DNA of 64,000 nt from Paenibacillus terricola (GCF_014779765.1 NZ_JACXZA010000006.1:1-64000), one strand, 5' to 3'. Positions 27,430 to 36,461 are shown, counted from the first letter of the stretch. Translations and numbers: made by a program. Notes: generated by a model from the letters alone, not told the origin.

Positions 27430-28271
27430 GAGCCCACCCCATTGCGATGAGCAAGCAGCTTGCGGTACCACGGCTGCCGATGAACCTGCCGAGCGCGCTG
27501 AATGCCATACTGCTGCATCCACTGCTTGGCTGGCTGCTGCATGACTGCTCGTCCTTCTGCATCCGCCAGCCACTTGTCATACTGACCGCTGTCCAGCTGC
27601 ATAAGCAGCGGCTTCGTTAACTGGAGCTCGCCCGCGAGCGGAAGCCCTGTCTCTTTGCTCACATCTTTCACACGAAATCCCCCCATTCCCCATGGCGAAT
27701 GAATAACTAACAGCTCATAACCGTCTGATGGAACGCCGAACAACGGCGATATTTGACCAATCCAGCGGCTGCAATCCTCCTGAAAATGCGAAAGTGCATT
27801 CGTTGTTACCAATACTCGCGTTGTAGCTTCGCGAACGGCGCAGACGGTTGCGGCATTATCCCAATAAGCGCCAACGTCTGCGACTACGATATCAAACGTT
27901 CTCCGTGCCGTTTCGAGCAAATATTCGATTTGATCCGATGTATAGAACTCCGCCTGGTCCCGATCCATGTTGCCGAACAGCACATGCAGTCCCGCTATCC
28001 CCTTAACCGGGTAGGTATAACGGGTAAGCTGTTCCGGCAGCAGCGAGCGGCCGCGCAGTTCTGGCCGGATATGATCCATTCCGACCGCTGGCCGATCCAC
28101 GCCGATGTAGCGCTGCAGCTTGGCACTCTTCAAGTTTAAGCATAGATATCCGACCTTCGCTTCACTGCTCTCAGCTATCCGGCAGGCGGCAGCAAAGGCA
28201 GCAATCGTCGTGCCAATATTCGGCGTCGTCCCGATGAATACAAGCAGCGGAGCTGCACTTGGCGCACTCAA
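27426..28271 (-). CDS. CpaE/TadZ-like ATPase-fold localisation protein
   Basis: A 281-residue MinD/ParA-type protein. The P-loop region reads VFIGTTPNIGTTIAAF: position and fold context match the deviant Walker A of CpaE/TadZ, but both lysines are missing. A Walker-B-like DIVVADVGAYWDN follows. TadZ proteins place the pilus machine in the cell and some bind ATP poorly, so this may be a non-hydrolysing member. TTG start with AAGGAG 9 bases upstream; it overlaps the cpaB-like stop (TTGA) and the cpaF start (ATGA). Confidence 0.72.
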   Translation of the reverse strand: MSAPSAAPLLVFIGTTPNIGTTIAAFAAACRIAESSEAKVGYLCLNLKSAKLQRYIGVDRPAVGMDHIRPELRGRSLLPEQLTRYTYPVKGIAGLHVLFGNMDRDQAEFYTSDQIEYLLETARRTFDIVVADVGAYWDNAATVCAVREATTRVLVTTNALSHFQEDCSRWIGQISPLFGVPSDGYELLVIHSPWGMGGFRVKDVSKETGLPLAGELQLTKPLLMQLDSGQYDKWLADAEGRAVMQQPAKQWMQQYGIQRARQVHRQPWYRKLLAHRNGVGS

Positions 28272-28999
28272 CGCCCCTCACTCCTTCCATCCTGAATGAT
28301 GTCTACCTCATCAAACGAAGCCGGGCTGAAGGCGATAACGAGCTTTCCGCCTCCTTTGCACAGTTCATCGATTCGAAGCCACTGCGCCTCTGTCAAATTC
28401 AAATTCACGTATTCGATCATCGCATTCGCATCGCGCCGCGAGGCATACATCCGCTCTTTATCGTTATCCGCGAGCGACATCAGATTGGATTGATCCGCAT
28501 TGTCGACTTCGATATTGTTCGATGATTTGACAGATGCGACGGTTACCGGTTCATCGAATAACCGGACAGAAGGGGTATTCTCACCCGTTACATACACCAT
28601 GACGCGGTCGCCGGCGCGAATGCCATTGGACACAGACAACACATACGCTCGCGGAATCTGAAATGTAGATTCTGAGCGATTCGGCATAAGACGATAGCGG
28701 TCCAGCTTCCACTTCAGCACAGGCTCATCTACCCCAAGCGGAACAACAACTTCCCATCCATCTGCTTCTTGCGGCTGCAAGAGCATGGCGTCATTGACTG
28801 AGGATCGGGCTAACGGTATATAAGTCAAATCCGCTGCTGCAATCCGCTCCCCAGCGGCAATATATCGTTTCGGCACGACAACGCGTACCATCTCCTGATC
28901 CTGCACATTGCGCTGCTGTACGACATAGATGCTGTAGACGAGCACACCCGATAATAAAGCGGCAGCCAAGCTGACAGCCGTATTGCGTTTTCTACCCAT
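28268..28999 (-). CDS. CpaB/RcpC-like SAF-domain pilus protein
   Basis: A roughly 243-residue protein with an N-terminal membrane helix (NTAVSLAAALLSGVLVYSIY) and a SAF domain (about 45-105: VVVPKRYIAAGERIAAADLTYIP, LKWKLDRYRL), the order seen in CpaB/RcpC. Gram-negative CpaB supports the outer-membrane channel; here it presumably acts outside the membrane or in the wall. The start is the ATG of MGRKRNT with AGAGAGGAG upstream; a TTG 8 codons earlier lacks a site. First gene of the Tad operon. Confidence 0.72.
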   Translation of the reverse strand: MGRKRNTAVSLAAALLSGVLVYSIYVVQQRNVQDQEMVRVVVPKRYIAAGERIAAADLTYIPLARSSVNDAMLLQPQEADGWEVVVPLGVDEPVLKWKLDRYRLMPNRSESTFQIPRAYVLSVSNGIRAGDRVMVYVTGENTPSVRLFDEPVTVASVKSSNNIEVDNADQSNLMSLADNDKERMYASRRDANAMIEYVNLNLTEAQWLRIDELCKGGGKLVIAFSPASFDEVDIIQDGRSEGR

Positions 29000-29073
29000 G
29001 GATCGCCAGAACTCCTCTCTCAACTGTTTGACACTAAGCTACAAGGAAACAGATCGCCATCACCATGAAACGC

Positions 29074-29123
29074 AAAAAGAACGCAGCCATCGCACGTATT
29101 CGTACGTTGTGGCATGCGTTCTT
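29074..29123 (-). terminator. Intrinsic terminator after lysR gene
   Basis: Minus-strand AAGAACGCA / TGCGTTCTT outer stem with an inner ACGTACG / ACGT stem, followed by TTTTTG. It separates the LysR gene from the Tad operon. Confidence 0.8.
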
Positions 29124-29211
29124 CGCATCCGTTCCTGTATGGAGCAGCATCGTCATCGATGACTAGCTAAATTTGACTATATATTAACAACTGTGTCGTC
29201 ATTTGTCTATC

Positions 29212-30117
29212 CTATTTTTGTGAATTTTGTCGAATATCGCTCGAATGGGTTTGCAACAGTTCAATTAACCGCTGAGCGGCTTTGCTCAAATATTGCTGTT
29301 TGGGCCAAATTAAAGCCGAGCGCGACAGCTCTTGCGGACCTTCGATCGGGTAGGCATGAAGATGCTCGCCGCCGTATCGGCGCAGCGACGTGATGGGAAG
29401 GATAGATGCGCCGAAGCCGGAAGCAACAAGCTCGATTAGCATCCCGATATCGGAGCATTCCGCCGCCACAGTTGGAGACAAGCCTCTCACATGAAACTGC
29501 TCCAGTATCAAGTGATACAGACCGAGTCCCTCTGTGCTTGGCAGCACGAGCGAATGCTCTGCAATCTGCGCATAAGTAACTGCTTCTGTAGGATGGCGAT
29601 CAAGCGGATTCAACGTAACAAAATAAAGCGGCTCCGCCCCCAGCTCCACATAATCGAAATCATCGAGTGCGATAGGAAGCCGTACAATAGCTAAATCCAG
29701 CGCTTTCTCTTTGACAAGCTTGGCCAACATCCTTGTCTCATTCTGCTGAATGCGGAACGTAACATTCGGATAAAAGGTTCGAAAGGTGCTAAGCACGCGA
29801 GGCAAGCGCTCGTCAGACAACGTATTGACGCCTACAGCCAGCTTGCCCCGTAATCCAAGACCCGATTCGCGCACCTCAGCCTGCGCCTGATCCATAAGCC
29901 GCGTAATCGTTAGCGCGTATTCATACAAGGTCATTCCAGGCGCAGTCAACTCGAGATGTCGACCATTACGGTTAAACAACATAACGCCGAGCTCCGTCTC
30001 CATTAGCTTAAGCTGCTGACTAAGCGGAGGCTGGGACATATGCAGCCGATTCGCGGCTGATGTGACTTGCAGCTCCTCTGCAAGCGCGATAAAGTATCGC
30101 AGCTGTTTCATATCCAT
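29212..30117 (-). CDS. LysR family transcriptional regulator
   Basis: A roughly 301-residue LTTR. The N-terminal winged HTH is MKQLRYFIALAEELQVTSAANRLHMSQPPLSQQLKLMETELG; the rest is a periplasmic-binding-protein-like effector domain (about 90-295). The ATG of MDMKQ is preceded by GGAG at 10 bases; a TTG three codons upstream is too close to it. It is divergent from the NCS2 nucleobase permease, and a 15-base palindrome lies between them, so control of that permease is likely. Confidence 0.85.
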   Translation of the reverse strand: MDMKQLRYFIALAEELQVTSAANRLHMSQPPLSQQLKLMETELGVMLFNRNGRHLELTAPGMTLYEYALTITRLMDQAQAEVRESGLGLRGKLAVGVNTLSDERLPRVLSTFRTFYPNVTFRIQQNETRMLAKLVKEKALDLAIVRLPIALDDFDYVELGAEPLYFVTLNPLDRHPTEAVTYAQIAEHSLVLPSTEGLGLYHLILEQFHVRGLSPTVAAECSDIGMLIELVASGFGASILPITSLRRYGGEHLHAYPIEGPQELSRSALIWPKQQYLSKAAQRLIELLQTHSSDIRQNSQK

Positions 30118-30205
30118 CGGACTCAAACTCCTGTAGAGGTAGCTCTTAAAGAATCGTTGCTGACAATCGATCTTTTGGAACGCTCACCTGTAAATGAATT
30201 TATCT

Positions 30206-30220
30206 ATATGAATATCATAT
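30206..30220. promoter_or_regulatory. Candidate LysR operator palindrome
   Basis: ATATGA-N3-TCATAT is a perfect palindrome in the A/T-rich space between the divergent lysR and permease genes, compatible with the T-N11-A half-site rule of LTTRs. Assignment is by position only. Confidence 0.4.
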
Positions 30221-30307
30221 ACATTATGAATTTTATTAATATTTTTAATATAGTTACTCCCATGATACCATAGGTGCAGCAATCACATATGCAAATCCTA
30301 AAAATGC

Positions 30308-30350
30308 GTGTTCAAAAAGTGATCAAAAGCGGACTTTTTGAACAACCTCT
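30308..30350. repeat. Dispersed inverted repeat, copy 2
   Basis: Arms GTTCAAAAAGT (30310-30320) and ACTTTTTGAAC (30333-30343), then AACCTCT. It shares 28 of 32 bases with copy 1 over the right half (GTGATCA...ACTTTTTGAAC...ACCTCT) and lacks a 12-base piece of the copy 1 loop. It ends just upstream of the permease start. Confidence 0.85.
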
Positions 30351-30370
30351 ACACGAAAGCTGGAATGACA

Positions 30371-31675
30371 ATGCTGGAACGCAATACTTCTCAATCAACA
30401 GCCAGCGTGCTGCTTGCCGGCGTGCAATGGCTGTTCTTCATTTTCACGAATACAGTCATGGTGCCGCTGTCTATCGGGCATGCGCTGGACTTGTCTCCTG
30501 CTGCAATCGCTGAATCGATGCAGCGCTCATTCATCCTAACCGGTGCCGTCTGTATTGTTCAGGCTGCATGGGGTCACCGATTCGCATTAATGGACGGCCC
30601 GGCGGGCGTCTGGTGGGGGCTTGTGCTCAGCATATGCGCGTCTGCGCCTGCGATGGGCATGGACCTTGGCACGGTAGCCGCAAGTCTTGCCAGTGGATTT
30701 ATTCTGTCCGGCGTACTCGTCATTGCTTTAGCCTTATGCGGATTCCTCCGCGTGATGAAGCGACTATTCTCACCGAGCGTAATGGGCGTTTTCTTGTTCT
30801 TGATCGCCTTCCAACTCGAGAATACTTTCTTCAAAGGGATGATCGGCTTTGATATAGCGGGTCGGTTCGACCTGCCGATTGCCGGCTTGTCAGTCGTCAT
30901 TATTGCAGTCGTCGCCCTCATTCACATTAAAGGCAAAGGCGTATTCGGCCAATTCTCGCTGCTTGGCGGGATCGTGTTCGGCTGGATCGCTTACGTACTG
31001 CTGTTCGGACAATCGAGTCGAATCGATGCTGCCGGCACCGATGTGATCTCGATCTGGCATTGGCTTCCCTGGGGTACACCGCATATTGATCCCGGCATTC
31101 TCGTCGTCAGCATGCTGGCCGGTATTGTGAACATGATGAATACGTTGACGAGCCTAACAGCTGCCAGCACTTTATACGGACGCGAATCAACTGATAAAGA
31201 AGCGGTCAAGTCCGTCCTATTCACCAACCTGTTCTCCATTATCGCAGGCTGCTTCGGGCTTATTCCATTCGGAACATTCGCATCATCAATCGGTTTTCTC
31301 GAAAATACACGTGTACTGCGGCGGAGCGCGCTCATCGTTGGTGCAGGCTTGTTCATTATCGTTGGCGCCGTTCCGGCTTTGAGCGGCTGGCTCGTACAGC
31401 TTCCGCTGTCGGTTGGCGGTGCGGCGCTGTTCGCCGCCTACCTTCAAATGTTCGGTACAGCCTTCCGCACGTTGTCCACCACGACATACACGCCGAGGAC
31501 AATTTACCGTATTGCACTGCCGATTCTGACCGGCATCTGCATTATGAATCTGCCGACAGCGGCCTTCTCGGACCTGCCGCCGCTGCTGACACCATTGCTG
31601 TCGAACGGCTTGGTTATGGGCGTACTGCTCGTACTTGTGCTCGATAACGTCATTCGATGGGACCGGATCAAATAA
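30371..31675 (+). CDS. NCS2 family nucleobase (xanthine/uracil) permease
   Basis: A roughly 434-residue integral membrane protein with about 12-14 helices and the NCS2 pattern: ALMDGPAGVWWGLVLS, FSPSVMGVFLFLIAFQLE and a polar GCFGLIPFGTFASSIGFLENTR segment matching the family motif near TM10. It imports a purine or pyrimidine base with protons. The exact substrate cannot be told. The ATG before CTGGAACGC follows AGCTGGA; an upstream TTG lies inside the inverted repeat and is unlikely. A LysR gene is divergent. hxlA follows after 131 bp. Confidence 0.8.
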   Translation: MLERNTSQSTASVLLAGVQWLFFIFTNTVMVPLSIGHALDLSPAAIAESMQRSFILTGAVCIVQAAWGHRFALMDGPAGVWWGLVLSICASAPAMGMDLGTVAASLASGFILSGVLVIALALCGFLRVMKRLFSPSVMGVFLFLIAFQLENTFFKGMIGFDIAGRFDLPIAGLSVVIIAVVALIHIKGKGVFGQFSLLGGIVFGWIAYVLLFGQSSRIDAAGTDVISIWHWLPWGTPHIDPGILVVSMLAGIVNMMNTLTSLTAASTLYGRESTDKEAVKSVLFTNLFSIIAGCFGLIPFGTFASSIGFLENTRVLRRSALIVGAGLFIIVGAVPALSGWLVQLPLSVGGAALFAAYLQMFGTAFRTLSTTTYTPRTIYRIALPILTGICIMNLPTAAFSDLPPLLTPLLSNGLVMGVLLVLVLDNVIRWDRIK

Positions 31676-31806
31676 GCCTAAACAGCCTGGCACAGTAACG
31701 TAGAGGTAACTCCATTACTTGAAAGTGCGTTCTTCCGCAATCTCTCCTGACGGACTAAGATGGACACATCGATGAAATCCATTATCCCAAAGGAGCGATT
31801 ACTCTT

Positions 31807-32439
31807 ATGAAACTGCAATTAGCGCTTGATCTCGTGAACATTCCGGAAGCTGTAGAAGTCGTCCAAGAGGTTGCTGAATATATCGATATCGTTGAAATTG
31901 GAACACCTGTTGTCATTAACGAAGGTCTGCGTGCCGTACAAGAATTGAAGAACGCATTCCCTTCGCTCCAAGTGCTCGCCGATCTCAAAATTATGGATGC
32001 TGGCGGTTACGAAGTAATGAAAGCATCTGAAGCTGGCGCCGACATCATTACCGTTCTTGGTGTATCCGACGATTCGACAATCAAAGGCGCCGTCGTAGAA
32101 GCACGCAAGCAGAATAAAGAAATCATGGTCGACATGATCAACGTGAAGGACATGGCAGGACGCGCGCAAGAGATTGATGCGCTTGGCGTCGATTATATTT
32201 GCGTCCACTCCGGCTACGATCACCAAGCGGCTGGCATCAACTCGTTCCAAGACCTCGCGACAATCAAACGGGTTGTGAAAAATGCCAAAACGGCAATTGC
32301 CGGCGGCATCAAGCTCGAGACGCTGCCTGAAGTGATCAGCGCGCAGCCAGACCTCGTCATCGTTGGCGGCGGCATTACTAGCCAATCGGATAAGAAAGCA
32401 GTCGCTGCCCAAATGCAGCAGCTGATCAAGCAGGCCTAA
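31807..32439 (+). CDS. hxlA: 3-hexulose-6-phosphate synthase
   Basis: A 210-residue OMP-decarboxylase-superfamily TIM barrel. It condenses formaldehyde with ribulose 5-phosphate in the RuMP pathway. The typical sequence KLQLALDLVN at strand 1, VEIGTPVVINEG, the metal/phosphate region ADLKIMDAGGYE and the end motif VIVGGGITSQSDKKAVA are present. AAAGGAG precedes the ATG. hxlB follows after 3 bp. No HxlR-type activator gene is adjacent, unlike in B. subtilis. Confidence 0.93.
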   Translation: MKLQLALDLVNIPEAVEVVQEVAEYIDIVEIGTPVVINEGLRAVQELKNAFPSLQVLADLKIMDAGGYEVMKASEAGADIITVLGVSDDSTIKGAVVEARKQNKEIMVDMINVKDMAGRAQEIDALGVDYICVHSGYDHQAAGINSFQDLATIKRVVKNAKTAIAGGIKLETLPEVISAQPDLVIVGGGITSQSDKKAVAAQMQQLIKQA

Positions 32440-32442
32440 ACG

Positions 32443-33003
32443 ATGAGCGCCACTGCTGCCGCACCGATCCCGTCCATCCTGCTGGAGCTGCAGCGGACGC
32501 TTCAGTCCGTCGACGAACAGCAGGTCGACAAGCTCGCTGATCATATCACGGAAGCTGGCGCCATCTTCGTTGCAGGCGCTGGCCGTTCCGGATTGATGAT
32601 GCGCGCATTCGCGATGCGTCTGATGCACTTAGGACTTCGCTCGTATGTCGTTGGCGAGACGGTTACACCTGGTATTGCCGCTGGCGATCTGCTGCTCATC
32701 GGCTCTGGCTCCGGCGAGACGAAGGGACTCGTCTCGATGGCATTGAAAGCACAGTCGATGCAGGCGAATGTCGCGGCCATCACTGTCGTGCCTGAGTCCT
32801 CGATCGGCAAGCTGGCTTCGACGCTCGTTCATGTTCCCGCCGCTACCAAAGAAGCAGGTACGACGGCAGCATCCATTCAGCCAATGGGAAGTTTGTTCGA
32901 ACAAAGCATGCTGCTTATCTTGGATGCGGTCATCCTTCGGCTCATGGAACGTACGGGACAACATGCCAATGCGATGTTCGGCAATCACGCGAATTTAGAG
33001 TAG
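32443..33003 (+). CDS. hxlB: 6-phospho-3-hexuloisomerase
   Basis: A 186-residue SIS-domain isomerase converting hexulose 6-phosphate to fructose 6-phosphate. SIS signatures: IFVAGAGRSGLMMRAFAMRL near the N-terminus and LLIGSGSGETKGLVSM in the centre, then QPMGSLFEQSMLLILDAVIL. It is directly coupled to hxlA, so the pair forms a complete formaldehyde-fixing unit. A shared terminator with the converging iclR gene follows. Confidence 0.93.
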   Translation: MSATAAAPIPSILLELQRTLQSVDEQQVDKLADHITEAGAIFVAGAGRSGLMMRAFAMRLMHLGLRSYVVGETVTPGIAAGDLLLIGSGSGETKGLVSMALKAQSMQANVAAITVVPESSIGKLASTLVHVPAATKEAGTTAASIQPMGSLFEQSMLLILDAVILRLMERTGQHANAMFGNHANLE

Positions 33004-33031
33004 ACGCCGACTGTACTCGATAGATACAACA

Positions 33032-33084
33032 AAGGCTGGCTTAACGAAGCAGAGGTTACTCTGCCGTTAAGCCAGCCTTATTTT
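33032..33084. terminator. Bidirectional terminator between hxlB and iclR
   Basis: Perfect 15-bp outer stem AAGGCTGGCTTAACG / CGTTAAGCCAGCCTT enclosing a GCAGAG / CTCTGC stem, with ATTTTAT on the plus side. Confidence 0.88.
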
Positions 33085-33100
33085 ATACAGTGGAGATAGG

Positions 33101-33874
33101 TTAATCTCGAATTCGGTACAGGTTCCGGTAGCCAAGCTCCTTGGAAATCTGTTCCGCATATTTCTTCACGAAGTAGCTGTACTTCTCGATGTTGTCCGGC
33201 GTAAACCGTATGGATGGTCCCGCAATGTTGAGTGAGCCAATGACCGTATTCTCGTAAGAAAAAATCGGAGCTGCGATCCCCGTGGTCCCCTCCGTCATCT
33301 CTCCGTCCGTAATGGCGTATCCCCGGTTGCGAATCAGCTCCATATCCTTCTCGATATATTCACGCGTCAGCGGCTTCAGTGCAGGGTGATCGATCCAGTC
33401 CGTTTCGGCCAGAATCGCATCGCGCAGCGGTTGAGGCATGTAAGCTAGAATGACACGATTCGAAGCGCCGATGAAGAGCGGCAGCTTAAGCCCGATCGGC
33501 TCGGAGATTTTGAGAATTTGCGGCGAGTCGATGCAGTCGATGTAGACGCCTTCGGTATTTTCCCTTGAGGCGAGATAGATGGTCTCCTTCGTATGGCGGC
33601 TGAGCTCCTCCATGAACGGGCGGGAAACCGAACGAAACATGAGGCTGTCCCACATAAGGAAGCCGTATTTCATAATGGATAGGCCTAGCTTATACTTCTT
33701 CGTCTTCTGATTCTGAGCGACGAAGCCATGCTCCGAGAGTGAGTTCAGAATACGGTGCACGCTCTGAACCGGCATATCCAGCTCTCGACTAATCGTCGTG
33801 ACGCTTATTTCTTTGTCGCTGCCTTGTGGGACCAACATGTCTAAGATCTGAATCGCTTTTGCAATGACGGACAC
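33101..33874 (-). CDS. IclR family transcriptional regulator
   Basis: A roughly 257-residue regulator with an N-terminal winged HTH (VTTISRELDMPVQSVHRILNSLSEHGF) and an IclR effector domain (about 75-250) with GASNRVILAYMP and EGTTGIAAPIFSY. The start is the GTG in GTGTCCGTCATT, fixed by GGGAGG 7 bases upstream. It stands alone between hxlAB (convergent) and the amine oxidase group; control of one of these is plausible but not shown. Confidence 0.85.
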   Translation of the reverse strand: MSVIAKAIQILDMLVPQGSDKEISVTTISRELDMPVQSVHRILNSLSEHGFVAQNQKTKKYKLGLSIMKYGFLMWDSLMFRSVSRPFMEELSRHTKETIYLASRENTEGVYIDCIDSPQILKISEPIGLKLPLFIGASNRVILAYMPQPLRDAILAETDWIDHPALKPLTREYIEKDMELIRNRGYAITDGEMTEGTTGIAAPIFSYENTVIGSLNIAGPSIRFTPDNIEKYSYFVKKYAEQISKELGYRNLYRIRD

Positions 33875-34022
33875 GACCGCACCTCCCAAATCAATCCGGA
33901 CTATTATGAATATGTCAAATAACCTGACATTAGTTTAATTATACTTTATGATCTACCTGTCTGTTCAAGAGGTTAGGTATGATCGTGTAAATTTTTCTGC
34001 CTTTTCTCTAAGCCGCCAGGAG

Positions 34023-34053
34023 CAAAAAGGCTGATGCAGCTCTCGCACCAGCC
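34023..34053 (-). terminator. Intrinsic terminator after His-rich membrane gene
   Basis: Minus-strand GGCTGGTGC / GCATCAGCC stem followed by TTTTTG. Confidence 0.8.
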
Positions 34054-34060
34054 CTCATCC

Positions 34061-34429
34061 TCACAACGTTATAATCGTATAAATGCCGACGGCAAGCACA
34101 AGGAGCGAGATACCGCTGCATAACATCGTATGTCTCGATAATTGGCTCCTCTGGCGATACGCTTCCGTTAATTGACGCCCAGCGAAATACATGCTGACGA
34201 TATTAACGACGAACAGCAGCAGCATCAAGATGTTCATCATAAGCGACGATCCGTCACTTGCTGCCTCATGTCCCATCCCATGATGTCCCGCATGCATCTC
34301 CGCTGCGGATCCCATTAAGATCGGGGCAGACAGATAATGCACAAGATGCAGCGCAGCTGCGCCCGCGGCGGAATAGACAGAGAGCGTGGCATTACGCGAT
34401 CCCATTAGACGCAATCTGAGCTGAGACAT
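34061..34429 (-). CDS. Small membrane protein with Met/His-rich loop
   Basis: A 122-residue protein with three predicted helices (about 15-38, 62-83, 100-121). Between the first two lies a Met/His-rich stretch MHAGHHGMGHE, a typical copper- or other soft-metal-binding composition. It lies 45 bp downstream of the copper amine oxidase gene on the same strand and shares its terminator, so it may supply or sense copper for that enzyme. Family not recognised; the metal role is inferred from composition and context. Confidence 0.55.
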   Translation of the reverse strand: MSQLRLRLMGSRNATLSVYSAAGAAALHLVHYLSAPILMGSAAEMHAGHHGMGHEAASDGSSLMMNILMLLLFVVNIVSMYFAGRQLTEAYRQRSQLSRHTMLCSGISLLVLAVGIYTIITL

Positions 34430-34474
34430 CGATCCACCCCTCTCAATGGTTTGTTCGCTCTAGGAGCGTGGAGA

Positions 34475-36418
34475 TCAGCTTTGGCAGCCGTCCGCTTTCA
34501 TCTTGCTGCTGCAGTAGCTCTTCTTCGGCTGTGCAGGAAGATCGAGCGCTGGGCTCTGGTTGAAGAAACTGACGGGCTTCAGCATGAAGCCGATATAAGC
34601 AGCAGGCATAACCGGCCAGTCCTCTGGACGCGGCACATGCGTATGACCCATTGTGTACCAGACGACGATGTCCGTATTGTTAATCGAACGATCTTGTTCC
34701 GCCCACTTCGACAGACCATCCCCGCCAATATGCTGATTCGGGTATTTGCCGGAAGCGTACAGCTCATCTTCGTTATAAGGCGTCACCCACAGGTGGTGCT
34801 TAATGAAGCCAGCGCGCTTAAGAAGGCTCGAATTGTCCGATGCGAACGGGAAGCAGTTCTCTCCCGTAACGATTTTGTACCCGACCGATTGGCCAAGCTC
34901 ATTCTTCACATTGTCGTTCACGAACTTCCAATAACGAGCCGTCTCCAGTTTAATGTCGCGTTTCGCCTGCTGCTCGGTTTCCAGCAGCGTCGACTTCGCA
35001 TAGAACGCATTCTCTCGCGGATTGTCCGGTCCAAGCTCCTCCGAGACAACGTTAACCTCATACACCGAGTTCTCATTGCCGTCCAGCTGCATATCCATCC
35101 GTACATTGAAGAAGTGCTGGTGGTTCGGCGCATACAGCTCAGGACCGACCATATTGCCGTATTTGGGCTTCTCGCCAGGGTGCAGGCCAGCCGTTGAGAG
35201 AATACCCGTCAGCTTCACCTCGAATTGAATGTTGCCATCTTGATACAGATACCAGAAGAAGCCGTACTCATAGTTCGCAACGGTCGAGATCGAGGAGATA
35301 ACTAGTCTGCGGGAACGTCTTACTTCCACATCGTTCGTACGCCAGTCGGTATGCTTCCACAGAATGCCGAAGTCTTCTTCATGCATGCAGATCGCATTTT
35401 TGATGACAAAAAGCTCGCCTTTGCTGTCGGACATAACGCCGTCGAAATATTTGATGTACCCGACACAGTCGCAGCCTAGCTCCAAACTGTTCGCCAGCTG
35501 TCCGATGCCATACTCGCCGCTGTCGAATGCGTTCTTGCGGTTCTGGATTGGACCCGGGTCGCCATAAGGAACGACCATCTCCGACAACGAGCCACGGTAC
35601 ATGACCGGACGTTCGCGGCCTTGATCGTTGTACGACAGCGTATGGAGCGTCAAGCCTTCACGGGCGTTGAAGCCGATGCGGAACTTCCATTTCTCCCATT
35701 CAACCTCATGGCCGTTGATCGAGAAGCTCGGGCCTTCCGGCTGCGTAATTTCAACAGGCTTGATCGTACTGCGCAGCGGACCCACTCGTTCCGGTGTATA
35801 GTTAAATGCTTTCGATGGAATCGACGTGTATTCGTATTCCTCTACTCGAAGCACTTCCATCTTGTTCAGATCCACGATCGGCACAATCGGAAGCGGACGG
35901 GCGTAACCATTGTCCTTCTCATCGCTGCGGAGGAAGCATAGCGGACGCGCCAGTCGTTCCGTTGCGTCTTCTTCCGTCCCCCAGTTGCCCGGCGACCACA
36001 GATCAACCATAACAAGCTCCGGCGTATCGATGCCGAGCCGTTCAAGCGCTTCGATAAACAGCAAGCTCTTGCGAACGGCCGCCTCGCATTCGACTTGTTC
36101 ATCGAGCATAATCATCGGCTGCACCCCAGGCACATGAACCCAAGATACGACTTGTTGAGAAGCGAGGGATACAATCGCCTCATACGTCGCATTGTCCTGT
36201 TTGTTCAGAATAATAATGAACACTTCCCGATCGAACGGCTGCGTTCCATCAAACCCCATCACAACTTCCTTCTTCGGCTCTTTCAGCGATACGGATACGA
36301 AGCGGTCCGCTTCGGTCAGCTGGCGCTGACTTTTAAGGATTTGCACGGCTGCCTTCAGCTCTTCACGCGAGAGCGGCTCAAGCGGGTGATTCGCTAACGT
36401 TACAGAAAGTTGTGTCAT
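34475..36418 (-). CDS. Copper-containing primary amine oxidase
   Basis: A 647-residue topaquinone enzyme oxidising primary amines to aldehyde, ammonia and hydrogen peroxide. The cofactor motif is intact, ANYEYGFFW, with Tyr383 to become TPQ; the catalytic base is Asp299 in NAFDSGEYG. Copper ligands are His433 and His435 (NHQHFF) and His594 (GHTHVPRPEDWP). N2/N3 domains occupy the first 220 residues. No signal peptide, so it is cytoplasmic as in Arthrobacter enzymes. GGGAG precedes the ATG. A perfect TnrA/GlnR box lies 26 bp upstream, divergent from amtB. Confidence 0.95.
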   Translation of the reverse strand: MTQLSVTLANHPLEPLSREELKAAVQILKSQRQLTEADRFVSVSLKEPKKEVVMGFDGTQPFDREVFIIILNKQDNATYEAIVSLASQQVVSWVHVPGVQPMIMLDEQVECEAAVRKSLLFIEALERLGIDTPELVMVDLWSPGNWGTEEDATERLARPLCFLRSDEKDNGYARPLPIVPIVDLNKMEVLRVEEYEYTSIPSKAFNYTPERVGPLRSTIKPVEITQPEGPSFSINGHEVEWEKWKFRIGFNAREGLTLHTLSYNDQGRERPVMYRGSLSEMVVPYGDPGPIQNRKNAFDSGEYGIGQLANSLELGCDCVGYIKYFDGVMSDSKGELFVIKNAICMHEEDFGILWKHTDWRTNDVEVRRSRRLVISSISTVANYEYGFFWYLYQDGNIQFEVKLTGILSTAGLHPGEKPKYGNMVGPELYAPNHQHFFNVRMDMQLDGNENSVYEVNVVSEELGPDNPRENAFYAKSTLLETEQQAKRDIKLETARYWKFVNDNVKNELGQSVGYKIVTGENCFPFASDNSSLLKRAGFIKHHLWVTPYNEDELYASGKYPNQHIGGDGLSKWAEQDRSINNTDIVVWYTMGHTHVPRPEDWPVMPAAYIGFMLKPVSFFNQSPALDLPAQPKKSYCSSKMKADGCQS

Positions 36419-36444
36419 GTTTCTCCCTCACTTTTCGTTTGTGA

Positions 36445-36461
36445 TGTTAACTTATGTGACA
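36445..36461. promoter_or_regulatory. TnrA/GlnR box upstream of amine oxidase
   Basis: TGTTAACTTATGTGACA fits TGTNA-N7-TNACA at every defined position. It lies 26 bp before the oxidase start on the minus strand, just downstream of a TATGAT -10-like hexamer (36464-36469), suggesting repression when nitrogen is ample. Confidence 0.7.

Noticed and set aside
27430-27573. 48-codon N-terminal extension of cpaF
   Set aside because: It overlaps the cpaE-like coding region, is low-complexity, and the ATGA junction gives a better start.
30338-30370. TTG start of the permease at 30338
   Set aside because: It lies inside the dispersed inverted repeat and lacks a ribosome site.
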